Notes: a model not told the origin generated them from the letters alone. 64,000 nt of DNA from Aliikangiella maris (GCF_040719265.1 NZ_JBFDAH010000020.1:1-64000), one strand, 5' to 3'; shown: positions 16,819 to 25,900, counted from the stretch's first letter. Program-made: numbers and translations.

Positions 16819-17708
16819 GAGTTATCTCTTATTGCTCGTCGATTAAAAATAGCCCATTGACTAATCTTGCTATGAAATGATACTAGTATCAGGCCGATGA
16901 ATATAACACAGCAAGCAACGGCAGCTTTGGCGGTAACTTGCTGGTTTAATAGTAAGTAAGATGTCAAAATACCGAATACTGGGACCAACAAATTAAATGG
17001 CACAACCATGTTGGCAGGATAATGTTTTAGCAAACTGCCCCACATTGCAAATGCTAGCACTGTGCCAAAGATTGAAGTGTAATAAATTGAAAATATGCCC
17101 ATACCACTGATATTCACTAGTGCGTCCCATTGACCTTGCTCTAACAATAATGACAAGCCGAATAATGGTAATGGTGGTATTAAGCATCCCCAGATTAATA
17201 GCGCTAGCATATCTATTTTACCAGCTCGCTTCATAATAATACTGCTGGCACCGTAAAAGAATGCTGCGCCCAAGACTAAGATAAAAGCTGTTATCGAGCT
17301 AAAGCTTTCTTTGTCAATTGCAATCAAAGCAATACCTGATAAGCCGATTATCACGCCAAGTATTTGAATTTTATTCGGATGCTCTTTAAGTACAAAGGCC
17401 GAAAGTATTAATGCAAATAGAACGGCTGTCTGTAGTACTAAAGAGGTTAAGCCTGAAGGCATACCTATTTTCATACCCACATACATTAAGCTAAACATAA
17501 GCACATAGTTCATTCCAAACAGCATTAAAAATCGCCAACTAACATCGGGTTTTTTGAAGAAAAAGACTAAAGGTATACTCGCTGATAAAAAGCGAAGTGA
17601 GGCATTGAAAATAGGAGGAAATCCTTGTAACCCAATTTCAATAACGGCAAAAGCTGAACCCCAGATAATGGTTACTAAAACTGCTAACAATACGTGGTAA
17701 AGCTTCAT
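16815..17708 (-). CDS. EamA/DMT-family transporter
   Basis: About 297 residues with ten predicted membrane helices in two EamA repeats (first around IIWGSAFAVIEIGLQG, second around LGAAFFYGASSIIMKRAG). Members export amino acids, metabolites or toxic intermediates. The start at 17708 is chosen over 17729 because GGAG lies 7 bp before it; it then begins one base after the stop codon of the upstream gene. The stop overlaps the racemase start by 4 bp. In this operon it may export the pathway product. Confidence 0.9.
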   Translation of the reverse strand: MKLYHVLLAVLVTIIWGSAFAVIEIGLQGFPPIFNASLRFLSASIPLVFFFKKPDVSWRFLMLFGMNYVLMFSLMYVGMKIGMPSGLTSLVLQTAVLFALILSAFVLKEHPNKIQILGVIIGLSGIALIAIDKESFSSITAFILVLGAAFFYGASSIIMKRAGKIDMLALLIWGCLIPPLPLFGLSLLLEQGQWDALVNISGMGIFSIYYTSIFGTVLAFAMWGSLLKHYPANMVVPFNLLVPVFGILTSYLLLNQQVTAKAAVACCVIFIGLILVSFHSKISQWAIFNRRAIRDNS

Positions 17709-17709
17709 T

Positions 17710-19152
17710 CTATGCTCCACAGCTTTCAAAGTAGGGTGAGAAAATTTGATCTAGCGTTTTACTAATATCAAAATGAGCATTGGTATTTATTGAAAATGTT
17801 TTGTGAGTAAAGTGGTTATCTCTTGTCCGTTCATATTGGCTGATATAAAAATCGCGTTTTGTAACTATTTCTTTTAGTGCTTCACATAAGGCATCAATAT
17901 GTTCTTTGGTCGTATATAAACCAATACTCGCGCGTACCATTCCTCGATATAGTGGCAAGTCTTCTTCGTCTTCAATATCCCATAATTCATCAACCAGGCA
18001 TTCACGCACAAAAGGGTGCGCGCAAAAACAGTCATTGCGCACAGCAATTGCAAAATAATCATTTAGAATTAATGATAAAAGCTCGTGAGGCATATCTTTT
18101 AAGTTGAAGCTTACCGCACCAATTCTTTGTTTTTTTAACGTGTCGGCATAAACTTTAACTTCGGGAATATTGGTCAGTTGACTAATCAAGTATTCTGTTA
18201 ATTCGCATTCTTCTTGATAGATTTTTTCCATTCCCAATTTATCTAAAAATGCCAGCACACTGGCAAGCATGAAAATACCGGGAATATTGATTGTGCCTGC
18301 GTGTTCTTTGTCGAATGACTGACTGGCAACCTGATAATTGTACTGCGATACTTCGGCTACCATACCGCCGCCGTAAAATTCTGGCTCCAGTTGATTCAGT
18401 AATTCGGTTTTTGCGATTAGTACACCAGGTGAACCTGGCGCATAAGTTTTGTGACCTGAAAATACAAAGAAATCAATGCTACGTGCGGGATCTTGCTGGT
18501 TAAGCTGTAAAGGTGAATGTGCGGCTATTTGAGCACCATCAACAACAATATAAGCGCCATATTTATGTGCAATTTCGGCGATATCATGAATTGGGCTAAT
18601 ATGTCCTGAAACGTTACTTGCTGCAGTAACCGCTATATAATTGATTTGTCCTTCATATTCTTTGCACAATGCTTCAATAGTGTCTAAATCTATCCCAATA
18701 AATTCCCCGTTTTTGTCATAAACAGGAATATGAATGACATTATTATCATGGACTCGGTGGGGTAAGTCATTGGAGTGATGTTCCATTAACGAAACCATAA
18801 CAATTTTTTTGTCTTTTTGTAACGTTCTCATACCTTTGGCGAGTCGGTTGAGTGGTGATGTTGCACCGCTACCTTGAAAAACAACATCGTATCCTTCTGA
18901 TGCACCAAAAAAAGATAAGATACTTTTTTGAGCCCAATTTACTACTTCGGAACTGATCTTTGCCGTTAAATGAACAGAAGAATGGGTGTTTGAATAATAT
19001 TTTAGAAATTGCTGAGTGGCCTGTTGAGCCGGTGCTAATGCCAGTGTCGAGGCTGCTGAGTCCAAATAAATTCGAGTACGCGGTTTATTGTGTGCATCAT
19101 GATAAAGGATGTCCATACCTAAAAATGCACTTCCTATTTTGTTAGGAAGCAT
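17710..19152 (-). CDS. Cysteine desulfurase-like class V aminotransferase
   Basis: About 480 residues, PLP-dependent, related to SufS/CsdA. IYLDSAAST starts the fold; SLMEHHSNDLPHR has the PLP-stacking His, VVDGAQIAAHSP the PLP-binding Asp, and FSGHKTYAPGSPGVL the Schiff-base Lys. RNDCFCAHPF aligns with R...HCAxPL of SufS, so the sulfur-accepting cysteine is present. An extension of about 50 residues follows the usual end. AAGGAG 7 bp before the ATG at 19152 fixes the start, which overlaps the upstream gene by 11 bp. It is not beside iron-sulfur cluster genes; the TusA-like gene in the operon suggests sulfur transfer to a small molecule or tRNA-like acceptor. Confidence 0.88.
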   Translation of the reverse strand: MLPNKIGSAFLGMDILYHDAHNKPRTRIYLDSAASTLALAPAQQATQQFLKYYSNTHSSVHLTAKISSEVVNWAQKSILSFFGASEGYDVVFQGSGATSPLNRLAKGMRTLQKDKKIVMVSLMEHHSNDLPHRVHDNNVIHIPVYDKNGEFIGIDLDTIEALCKEYEGQINYIAVTAASNVSGHISPIHDIAEIAHKYGAYIVVDGAQIAAHSPLQLNQQDPARSIDFFVFSGHKTYAPGSPGVLIAKTELLNQLEPEFYGGGMVAEVSQYNYQVASQSFDKEHAGTINIPGIFMLASVLAFLDKLGMEKIYQEECELTEYLISQLTNIPEVKVYADTLKKQRIGAVSFNLKDMPHELLSLILNDYFAIAVRNDCFCAHPFVRECLVDELWDIEDEEDLPLYRGMVRASIGLYTTKEHIDALCEALKEIVTKRDFYISQYERTRDNHFTHKTFSINTNAHFDISKTLDQIFSPYFESCGA

Positions 19153-19978
19153 AAGCAGGCTCCTTTTCATCAAGCTCGGAATTTGAATTTTTCATCGTTT
19201 CAAAGTTCTCAATATAAAAACTTTCATCATCACAAAACAGGTTAATAAATTTGTGGGGTAATTCATAAACCTGGCGTGCAACAAACATACCTAAGCGAAT
19301 CCTTTCGATATATATGTCGTTAAATATGTTAACGAATAATAAGTCAGGATTATCTTGAGCGATTCGCAAAAATAGTGTCGCGAGAATGAGATTGCATTTT
19401 GGATTACTGCCTTCCTTCATCACTAAAGGGGCACCCTCGGGTCCATTGATCGCGTATACGGTTTTACCCGTTTGTATTTCGCAAAAGTCGATATCGATAC
19501 AGCGGATTAGCGCGGGATCTTGACTATCATATTTTTGAAAACGCTCGGGGTTGTGTTTAATTTTTTTTCGCAGCAAGGTTGAGGCCTTATTTCTTGAGGC
19601 ACTTTCAAAAACAACTTCTAATTCGCTTAATGGGATTGTCTGCTCTTCTAATACTCTAAGATAATTGTCTGGGATCTGATAATTTGACTTGATCTCTTCT
19701 CGTTGTTGAGTGTCAATGCCGATGTCATTAACCCACAAGATCAATCTAGCTGGTTTGTTTGAAGTCTTAAGGCTTTTATATAAAGCAACGCCTAAGCAAA
19801 AAGAAAAGATCTCAGCTTCTCCCTCGCTTGATAAATCTGTTAGTTCTGGCGATAAGCAATAATGTCCTGCAAGCACAGCAACCTCAGGTCGTTGGCTATT
19901 TGCTTGAGCAATAGCAATCTGTTCGTTGAGTTTTTGAAAGTCGCTGGTCAAATCGAGTTCTTCAATGAAATTTTGCAT
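19142..19978 (-). CDS. Unknown protein in the sulfur-transfer operon
   Basis: About 278 residues, soluble, no recognised family. The start at 19978 has AAGGAA 5 bp upstream and begins right after the TusA-like stop codon, so the two are probably translationally coupled. Segments that look like conserved fold elements are VAVLAGHYCLSP, ARLILWVNDIGID, VYAINGPEGAPLVMKEGSNP and CNLILATLFLRIAQ; the ING-P-GAP and KEGSNPKCN loops could bind a phosphate or nucleotide. Cysteines occur at several sites (HYC, FSFC, IRC, DFC, PKC, LFC). Located between sulfur carrier and desulfurase genes, it may be the acceptor or sulfur-inserting enzyme; this is inference from context. Confidence 0.75.
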   Translation of the reverse strand: MQNFIEELDLTSDFQKLNEQIAIAQANSQRPEVAVLAGHYCLSPELTDLSSEGEAEIFSFCLGVALYKSLKTSNKPARLILWVNDIGIDTQQREEIKSNYQIPDNYLRVLEEQTIPLSELEVVFESASRNKASTLLRKKIKHNPERFQKYDSQDPALIRCIDIDFCEIQTGKTVYAINGPEGAPLVMKEGSNPKCNLILATLFLRIAQDNPDLLFVNIFNDIYIERIRLGMFVARQVYELPHKFINLFCDDESFYIENFETMKNSNSELDEKEPAYAS

Positions 19979-19980
19979 AG

Positions 19981-20217
19981 TTATTCCTTGTCGCATTTTC
20001 TAATAATAAATACATCATGATCTCCCTGCGATATTTCATCGATCATTTCGTAATTACCGCGTTGACAAAAACGATTGAGATCGCCTTTTGTATTTGGATC
20101 GGTAATAAGTATTTTTAACACGTCGCCCGCAGCCATTTGCTTTAGTACTTTTTTTGTTCTTAAAAGTGGAATGGGACAGGTAAAACCCTTTAAATCTAGT
20201 GTCTGTTCTGTATTCAT
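19981..20217 (-). CDS. TusA-family sulfur carrier protein
   Basis: The 78-residue product has the TusA/SirA fold with the signature LKGFTCPIPLLRTKK, in which the Cys of CPxP accepts persulfide sulfur. A second Cys lies in FCQRGNY. It is the first gene of a tightly packed operon with an unknown protein, a desulfurase-like enzyme, an exporter and a racemase. Pairing with its own desulfurase suggests a dedicated sulfur relay distinct from tRNA thiolation, where TusA works with IscS. A possible promoter (TTGCCT, 17 bp, ATAAAT) lies about 50 bp upstream but is weak. Confidence 0.9.
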   Translation of the reverse strand: MNTEQTLDLKGFTCPIPLLRTKKVLKQMAAGDVLKILITDPNTKGDLNRFCQRGNYEMIDEISQGDHDVFIIRKCDKE

Positions 20218-20324
20218 AGCTTGTTCTCAATAGTTAGCATTTTTTTACTTTTAAATTTATGCCATGTAACCTATAATAGGCAACGTAGATTGTTATTCTA
20301 TAGATACTCTCTTAAAGTAAAATG

Positions 20325-20388
20325 ATTAAAAATAAAACCGTTAAAGATAAAATCGTTAAAGGCAATATCATTAAAGGTAATATCATTT
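20325..20388 (+). repeat. Four 15-bp imperfect tandem repeats
   Basis: Units at 20325, 20340, 20355 and 20370 share the pattern RTTAAAgrYAAWAYC, followed by a partial unit. Read from an ATG at 20322 they would encode a 22-residue peptide with a five-residue repeat (VKDKI, VKGNI, IKGNI) ending at TAA 20388-20390, but no ribosome site precedes the ATG. The array sits about 105 bp upstream of the TusA-like gene, on the far side of its likely promoter, and could bind a regulator. Confidence 0.6.
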
Positions 20389-20390
20389 AA

Positions 20391-21579
20391 ATAAAAAAAT
20401 TTTAAAATGGAATTACCTAAAAATAACTTTAAAAAAGTAAATTTTATTTTAGAAATTTTTTAGAAAGTTTTATAGATAATATCTCTTTAAAGAAGCTGCT
20501 TTTGTTTTTCCTTCTGAAAGAAATAGAGCAGTGCTTTTTATAGCTGGTTATCGCTCCTTTTTAAAATTTCTAATTATTAAAAATATATTCTCGAAAAATT
20601 AGCATAAAAATAGAATGAATATTTTTTGCTTCAAACTTATCGAATTAAACCTCAGTTTTTAGATGGATATTTTTTAATTAAACTGAAAAATACTGTTTAT
20701 ATATTGTTGAAATGAATATATAACGCCTTCAGTTTTTATTTTGACTGCCAAGCAAATATGAGATAACTCAATCAATCTATTTCTCTCTCCCTGCATTAAT
20801 CTAATTTAAAAAATCTATATTTGCTATTTTTTAAGGCTTTAACTATTAAGAGATAAACTCTGCCATATAGCTTTAAGTAGATATTAAAAATAACAGTTTA
20901 TGCGATAAATATGGAGCAGATTATATGGCAAGACCTGTTGTTTGTTAACATGGTATTTTGATTTGTAACGAAGTCATCATATATTTAATAGTATTAATTA
21001 AAAAATATAGCGGATAAGGATATTGGAATGACACTTGTCAATGAAAGCCCCTTTGAAACTTAAGTTTATTTAATTATGATGATGCTTAAATAAACATCTT
21101 GAGTGTACTTAAGTTAACTACTATGTATTAGCTGTTTTTGTGATTGTTGTTGCCTTAGCAAACATTAAAATCATGCTCCATGAAACAGTTTTTTCGTATC
21201 AATTGGAATAAAGCTACATTCAAATTGCCACCATGAACTTCGAGAGAAAAAAACTGAAAATTTTGTCATTTATTTTGACTGTTGAAATATAAATTTGAGT
21301 TACTTTGAAACTTATTTTTATTCGAAAAATGGTGAGTTAAGTGGGAAAAAACTACTAAGCTGCATAAATATTTGCTAATTAATAACTAGTGGGTTAATTG
21401 TCAATGATTAATTTTTTTCAATATATTGGGTTAGTGTTAATGCGGTTATATTTTCGCGAAGAGTTGAATTTGATGAACATTAATCTTCCAACACGATCTC
21501 TAAAGTCAGAAGCCACCAGCTAAATATCACAATATAGAAATTTTAACTTGGGCTCCTAGTTAGATTAATGAGAATAAAA
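20391..21579. other. Long AT-rich non-coding region
   Basis: About 1.2 kb with no normal-length gene. Two very short frames have good ribosome sites: 20925-20948 (MARPVVC, GGAG 8 bp upstream) and 21028-21063 (MTLVNESPFET, AAGGA upstream). The first resembles the N-terminus of PAAR-like/DUF4280 proteins and continues after its stop with HGILICNE, so it may be a decayed gene. No RNA gene recognised. Confidence 0.4.
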
Positions 21580-22743
21580 TTATCTGGCTGCATTTAAGGC
21601 TAAATTGGCTGTGCCGGCAGCAATTTTAATTAAACTACGGAATGCATGATAAATAGTAGCAATGGTAATTGTTGGAATTGCTCGGGCTGATTGGCCACAT
21701 ATTCTTAAAACAAAGTTCACGATTTTGGAAACGAGCCCCTTATTTTCTGTTGACATATTAGCGGCTTTATCAAGCATATAAGATATCTGGTCAAGAACAG
21801 TTGTTACGCCCATGACACCTAATTGAAGCGCAGTAAACGTTACTTTAAACACTTTGCGTGACATATAATTTAAGGCGACATTTAAAATAGATAATTTTGC
21901 CAACGACAAGCCTGAGTTGCCTGACCTCTCCATTGCTTCCACCCAATCTTGATGACGACTATTCCAGGTTGGATGAGGTCGACGAAGATCGCTCCAAGTT
22001 TTACCTTCGACGCTGCTTTCATAAACATTCATTGAGTGTTTACCAGGATGTAAAGAAAATCCTTCGCAACCAATATAGCATTCGCCTCTTGGTACTGGTG
22101 CATGGACAAATGGCCATAAGGGAAACATCGCTACTGGATCATTAGAGTGATAGACTCGATGAATGTTATTAACGCCCAATAAACTGTGAGAACTTAGCTT
22201 GCTGGCAAAACCGTGAGTTCCAACTCTTGGGCAACCAAATGTATATAACACCGTTTGTTTGGCTTGATTACTATGAATAATGCTGTCAGCACTTAAGGTT
22301 GCCAGTGCCCCGCCAAGACTATGACCTACACAGTGAATTACTTCAGGACGATTGGCGGTAATAAAGCGGTGAATATTATCTTTGAAAGTGGCAAAATTTC
22401 TGACAAAGCCACTATGAACCAATGAGCCCGAACCCGTGCCACGTAGTGCAGGATTAATATCAGTTAAAACATCTTGAAAAGTCTTCGTACCACGACATGC
22501 TAATAAAGCATGATTCTCAAATCGTCCAACACCCATGGCGATCACCCCAAAGCCAATCAATGTTTTAAAGCCGAATGCACCTGATTTTCCCTTGAATCTT
22601 TCGCTGCTTTCTTCCGCTGAAGAAAATAGCTCCTTAAGACTTCTTTCCTTAAATACTTCACTAATGTTGCTGGTTGTTTTAAAGCTGTAAGCTGCTTGTG
22701 CAGCGCTTGCTGCTTCGTCAGGAGTTAATTTACTTTTAACCAT
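21580..22743 (-). CDS. Class 3 lipase with C-terminal hydrophobic region
   Basis: The 387-residue product is an alpha/beta-hydrolase of the lipase class 3 family. GHSLGGALATL contains the nucleophile Ser142; Asp202 (SNDPVAMFP) and His236 (GKHSMNVY) complete the triad. ALLACRGTKTFQDVLTD and LVHSGFVRNF are typical oxyanion/lid segments. There is no signal peptide. Residues about 280-387 are helical and amphipathic to hydrophobic. A cytoplasmically made, signal-less lipase next to a DUF6795-like protein is a layout seen for contact-dependent (type VI) effectors; no VgrG or Hcp gene is in the window. AAGGA precedes the ATG. Confidence 0.88.
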   Translation of the reverse strand: MVKSKLTPDEAASAAQAAYSFKTTSNISEVFKERSLKELFSSAEESSERFKGKSGAFGFKTLIGFGVIAMGVGRFENHALLACRGTKTFQDVLTDINPALRGTGSGSLVHSGFVRNFATFKDNIHRFITANRPEVIHCVGHSLGGALATLSADSIIHSNQAKQTVLYTFGCPRVGTHGFASKLSSHSLLGVNNIHRVYHSNDPVAMFPLWPFVHAPVPRGECYIGCEGFSLHPGKHSMNVYESSVEGKTWSDLRRPHPTWNSRHQDWVEAMERSGNSGLSLAKLSILNVALNYMSRKVFKVTFTALQLGVMGVTTVLDQISYMLDKAANMSTENKGLVSKIVNFVLRICGQSARAIPTITIATIYHAFRSLIKIAAGTANLALNAAR

Positions 22744-22766
22744 TAGTCAGTCCTTAATGTAAATTT

Positions 22767-23228
22767 TTAGCTTGAGTTTTTAACATTAATAATTGTTGCA
22801 ATACCAGTTAATACCATTGAAATTTTTACTTTTTTAATAATGCCTTGTTCTTTATCTTCATCGTTTGCCCAATTACAATCTACTTCAATCGGTGTCATTT
22901 TTGCATCTTCTTGATAAGCAATTTCTCCGCCGTGGTGCAAGCAGTTTTTAGTCATTTTCCAGGCAAGTTTATGTTGTCCGTGAAACTCAATGTTTATAGT
23001 TTGCCTAGACTCATGATGTAACAGCGGGCGAAAAATCCAGATTTTAACAGGTGAAAATGAAAACAAACCTTGTTCGTCGGTTTGCGTAATATCGGTGTAA
23101 GTTTTATTATTGTAAGTGTCTAGTGCTGTTCGGGTTAATCGCGCACCAATTAAGGGGGTGCCATTATTATGAACTCGGCCTTTTAATGCAGAGAATAAGT
23201 AAAATTGAAAGCCATCTAAAAATGCCAT
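22767..23228 (-). CDS. DUF6795-like protein paired with the lipase
   Basis: The 153-residue product has a carboxypeptidase-regulatory-like beta domain: LFSALKGRVHNNGTPLIGAR opens it and ITQTDEQGLFSFSPV closes the strand pair, matching what I recall of DUF6795. It lacks a signal peptide; the C-terminus ends in a hydrophobic strand or helix (ISMVLTGIATIINV). The lipase gene follows after 23 bp on the same strand, so they form an operon. Role as adaptor or immunity factor for the lipase is inference. Confidence 0.7.
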   Translation of the reverse strand: MAFLDGFQFYLFSALKGRVHNNGTPLIGARLTRTALDTYNNKTYTDITQTDEQGLFSFSPVKIWIFRPLLHHESRQTINIEFHGQHKLAWKMTKNCLHHGGEIAYQEDAKMTPIEVDCNWANDEDKEQGIIKKVKISMVLTGIATIINVKNSS

Positions 23229-23727
23229 ATGCAGTAGTGCCCTAAATTACAATGCTTACAACGTTATTATTTGTTGATTATCTCTACCGGCCTGGCTTAT
23301 TGCCGACGCGGTGAGTGGATGCAACTTGAATTAAGTATACCGCCACTATGTTAACTTATGATGAGATTTGTCTATAAGTAAATTCATTCATAAGTAAATT
23401 CATCCATGACTAAAACCTACCTTAAAGCAGGCGATATTTTTTCATTATGCTTTATACCAAACCGAGTTGATATTTGAGTCGATTTAAACTGGTAGGAGGT
23501 TATAGGATTATATTGACAAAAACAAGAATCAACTTCACAAAAGTTCGATTGTATGTTGAGTTTATTTTTATAGACTAAGGTGACTTAATTCACCTTAGTA
23601 TTGAACCTGATAACAATTGTGATGAATAAATAACTTGTTTGGTTGATGCAAATAAAAACTGATTATTAACATTTTAGGTAACAATATTTTATTAATTTGC
23701 TGCGTGCGTGGTATCTGTTTATTTGAG
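23229..23727. other. Intergenic region with a 2 x 16-bp direct repeat
   Basis: No gene seen in about 500 bp. ATAAGTAAATTCATTC at 23374-23389 is repeated with one change at 23390-23405, about 145 bp upstream of the DUF6795-like gene, and could be a regulator site or simple duplication. Confidence 0.45.
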
Positions 23728-24087
23728 CTAATTCAATCCACCGCTACCTGGCATAATATCAGCATCAAATATTTCCGCTTTCAGTTCATCACCAGCGGTT
23801 AAAATGAAACTATAACTGGTTATGCCATTGCAAGGTTGGCAATAACCTTTGGCAACTAGAACACAGCGATTATCACTGACATGAGTGAGGCTTCCTCTTA
23901 GGTTGGCGGATTCAACCTGGTTCATGCAACCGCTGCACTTTGCATTAAAACCATTAAATTGGAGACCATTTTCAAAAACATAAGGTAATTGACTACCTAA
24001 AGTGTGAGACTGTGACCACTCAGCTTGTTGTGGACTAATTTCTACATAACGCTCTGCGCATTTATCTGAACAATTTTCTTTTTGCAT
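23728..24087 (-). CDS. Small cysteine-rich protein of unknown function
   Basis: The 119-residue product is soluble, without signal peptide. Four pairs or singles of cysteine stand out: CSDKC near the N-terminus, CSGC (about residue 52), RCVL and CQPC (about 84). Two CxxC knuckles suggest a zinc ribbon or a redox-labile metal site. The end carries a Gly-rich tail (MPGSGGLN). It sits alone between the DUF6795-like gene and the divergent DUF2589 locus; ribosome site weak. No family recognised. Confidence 0.6.
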   Translation of the reverse strand: MQKENCSDKCAERYVEISPQQAEWSQSHTLGSQLPYVFENGLQFNGFNAKCSGCMNQVESANLRGSLTHVSDNRCVLVAKGYCQPCNGITSYSFILTAGDELKAEIFDADIMPGSGGLN

Positions 24088-24355
24088 AATATCATACTGC
24101 CTAACATAAATATTTATAAATGAGATATCTCATTAAATTATATGAAATGCAAGCGCTATTATCGTTGATATATAAAAATATTATGAGTTCGATTTTTTTT
24201 AAACAGTTTTTTAAGTTGATATTGATGATCGCTACTAATTGAGATGTATATAGATATTCGATTTGAAAAGGCTCTTTTTTTATACTTAACTCAGGAGAGT
24301 TAATTTTTGCTGTAATTAACCACAACGTTTCAAGAGCTCGGCGGACATTTGATCC

Positions 24356-24390
24356 TCCCAACAGGTCTGTCGAATAACTTTATGTTGGGA
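24356..24390. promoter_or_regulatory. Inverted repeat in the leader of the DUF2589 gene
   Basis: TCCCAACA and TGTTGGGA are perfect 8-bp arms 19 bases apart, ending 23 bp before the ATG at 24414 and immediately before the AAGGAG ribosome site. It could be an operator or an RNA hairpin that gates translation. Confidence 0.55.
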
Positions 24391-24413
24391 CAACTGTTTT
24401 AAGGAGATGCAAC

Positions 24414-25007
24414 ATGGCAATCGGCCAAGAACTAGCAAGCTTAGATTTTGAGTCAATGATTGGTGGCCCTCTCAATGCAGTGGTGAGAGCGCAAACACAA
24501 TCGGCGATAACTTCAGTTGATTTTATTAAATCGGTTGGGTTTCAAGGTGAAGAAGGTAAAGCTGACTATGCACCTCAAATGGTCGACTTTGAATATATGA
24601 AGGCTGTAGAGGAGACCGACAAATCAGGTAACACGGTTTTAACACCTAAAAAATTCAAACTGACAGTACCTTTGTTAACTATGCTACCGATTCCTTTTAT
24701 TCGTGTTGAAGAAACGACTGTTGATTTCAATGCAAAAATTAATTCTGTTCAAGAAAGCACTACTTCATCAAACCATAAACTCAATAGTAGCTTAAGTGCT
24801 AAAGGCGGTTGGGGACCTGTTTCTGCTAAACTGAAAGTGGGTTATTCTTTTCAGAAACAGTCAACTTCTGGTTCTAAAGCTGAACGGACTTATTCAATGA
24901 AAGTTCATGTACGTGCCGTTCAAGATGAATTGCCTGCAGGTACAGAGCGACTACTGGGTATTTTAGAAAATGCAATTGAAGAAGTACCCGCAACTACAAC
25001 AAAATAA
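24414..25007 (+). CDS. DUF2589-family protein
   Basis: The 197-residue product matches the DUF2589 family: LDFESMIGGPLNAVVRAQ near the N-terminus, VDFIKSVGF, and the central TVPLLTMLPIPFIRVEETTVDFNAKINS. No signal peptide. Family members are about 200 residues, strand-rich, of unknown function, and often sit in small clusters with paralogue-like proteins. A strong AAGGAG ribosome site and a terminator right after the gene suggest high, separately controlled expression relative to the two following genes. Confidence 0.88.
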   Translation: MAIGQELASLDFESMIGGPLNAVVRAQTQSAITSVDFIKSVGFQGEEGKADYAPQMVDFEYMKAVEETDKSGNTVLTPKKFKLTVPLLTMLPIPFIRVEETTVDFNAKINSVQESTTSSNHKLNSSLSAKGGWGPVSAKLKVGYSFQKQSTSGSKAERTYSMKVHVRAVQDELPAGTERLLGILENAIEEVPATTTK

Positions 25008-25018
25008 ATTGTAAAAGA

Positions 25019-25048
25019 TAGACTGCGTTTTTTATCGCAGTCTATTTT
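25019..25048 (+). terminator. Terminator after the DUF2589 gene
   Basis: TAGACTGCG and CGCAGTCTA form a 9-bp stem around TTTTTTAT (approx.), followed by TTTTG. It lies 12 bp after the stop codon and probably attenuates read-through to the next two genes. Confidence 0.85.
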
Positions 25049-25192
25049 GTTTGAATATATTTTTATAATTTAAAAATTCGAATATTTAGCATAGAAATAT
25101 AAATTGATTATTCAACAAAGTGGTAGATATGGATAATTAAAAAAATTAACAATTAAATCGATGCGTAATAGCAAAGAGTAAAGGAACTTAAA

Positions 25193-25882
25193 ATGGCAGA
25201 TTTAGACGATTTTTTGGGAATGATACTGTCAGGTGTTTCACATGCAAGACGAATCTCTGACGAAGAAAGTGCAAATATTGCCGAACACTATAAAGAAAAC
25301 CCTTTATTAGCCGGTATGTCGGTGCCGCGCCTTAGAATTCCAGAATTGATAATCGATATACCTGTATTAATTGAATCACACCAAGAAAAACAAGCCAATG
25401 AGCTTCGTCCGAAAGAACTGATTGTTAAAGATTTACTGACTAGTCTTAATGAAAGTGCTAAACAGGAAAAAGACTTTAATCCGAGTAAAGCCTTTTTAAA
25501 TGAATATCAGAAAACCATGTTGGTTGAGTTGGAAAAACTCAATAAGTTTAGTCGGGCTGGTAAGTTAATTTCTAAAGAAACGGTTGGCAGAGTATCTGAA
25601 AGAATATTTATTCAGCTAGTTAGAAAAAATAAGTTAAAGCTTTCTGTCGAGTCGACCAGAGATGTTCAACGTAATCTTCGCCATGATGCACGCGATGCTG
25701 CTTTTGAGCGACAAGCCGGGATTTCTAAATTAAACGTTAATGTTATTACTTCGGAAATCAAAGATAAAAGTACCCCAGCTAACTCTGCGCGTATTAAACT
25801 GACTTTGCGCGAAGAAGGTTTGGAGTGGGGGGTAATTGAGCATGATGATGGTAGTACAAGTAATCTTCTCTCACCAGAATAA
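25193..25882 (+). CDS. DUF2589-locus companion protein
   Basis: The 229-residue product has ribosome site AAAGGA and no signal peptide. The N-terminal part (FLGMILSGVSHARRISDEES, then LLAGMSVPRLRIPELIIDIPVLI) is the layout of the second gene usually found beside DUF2589 genes: a short helix, then a strand-rich segment. The middle is helical and charged; the C-terminus (INSARIKLTLREEGLEW-like strand) is followed by a Ser/Asp tail. It is separated by 18 bp from the next gene. Function unknown. Confidence 0.75.
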   Translation: MADLDDFLGMILSGVSHARRISDEESANIAEHYKENPLLAGMSVPRLRIPELIIDIPVLIESHQEKQANELRPKELIVKDLLTSLNESAKQEKDFNPSKAFLNEYQKTMLVELEKLNKFSRAGKLISKETVGRVSERIFIQLVRKNKLKLSVESTRDVQRNLRHDARDAAFERQAGISKLNVNVITSEIKDKSTPANSARIKLTLREEGLEWGVIEHDDGSTSNLLSPE

Positions 25883-25900
25883 CTTGAGGCTATTAACATT

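Noticed and set aside
24101..24361. Minus-strand open frame of 86 codons
   Set aside because: No start context; composition is that of AT-rich non-coding DNA and it occupies the divergent promoter region of the DUF2589 gene.
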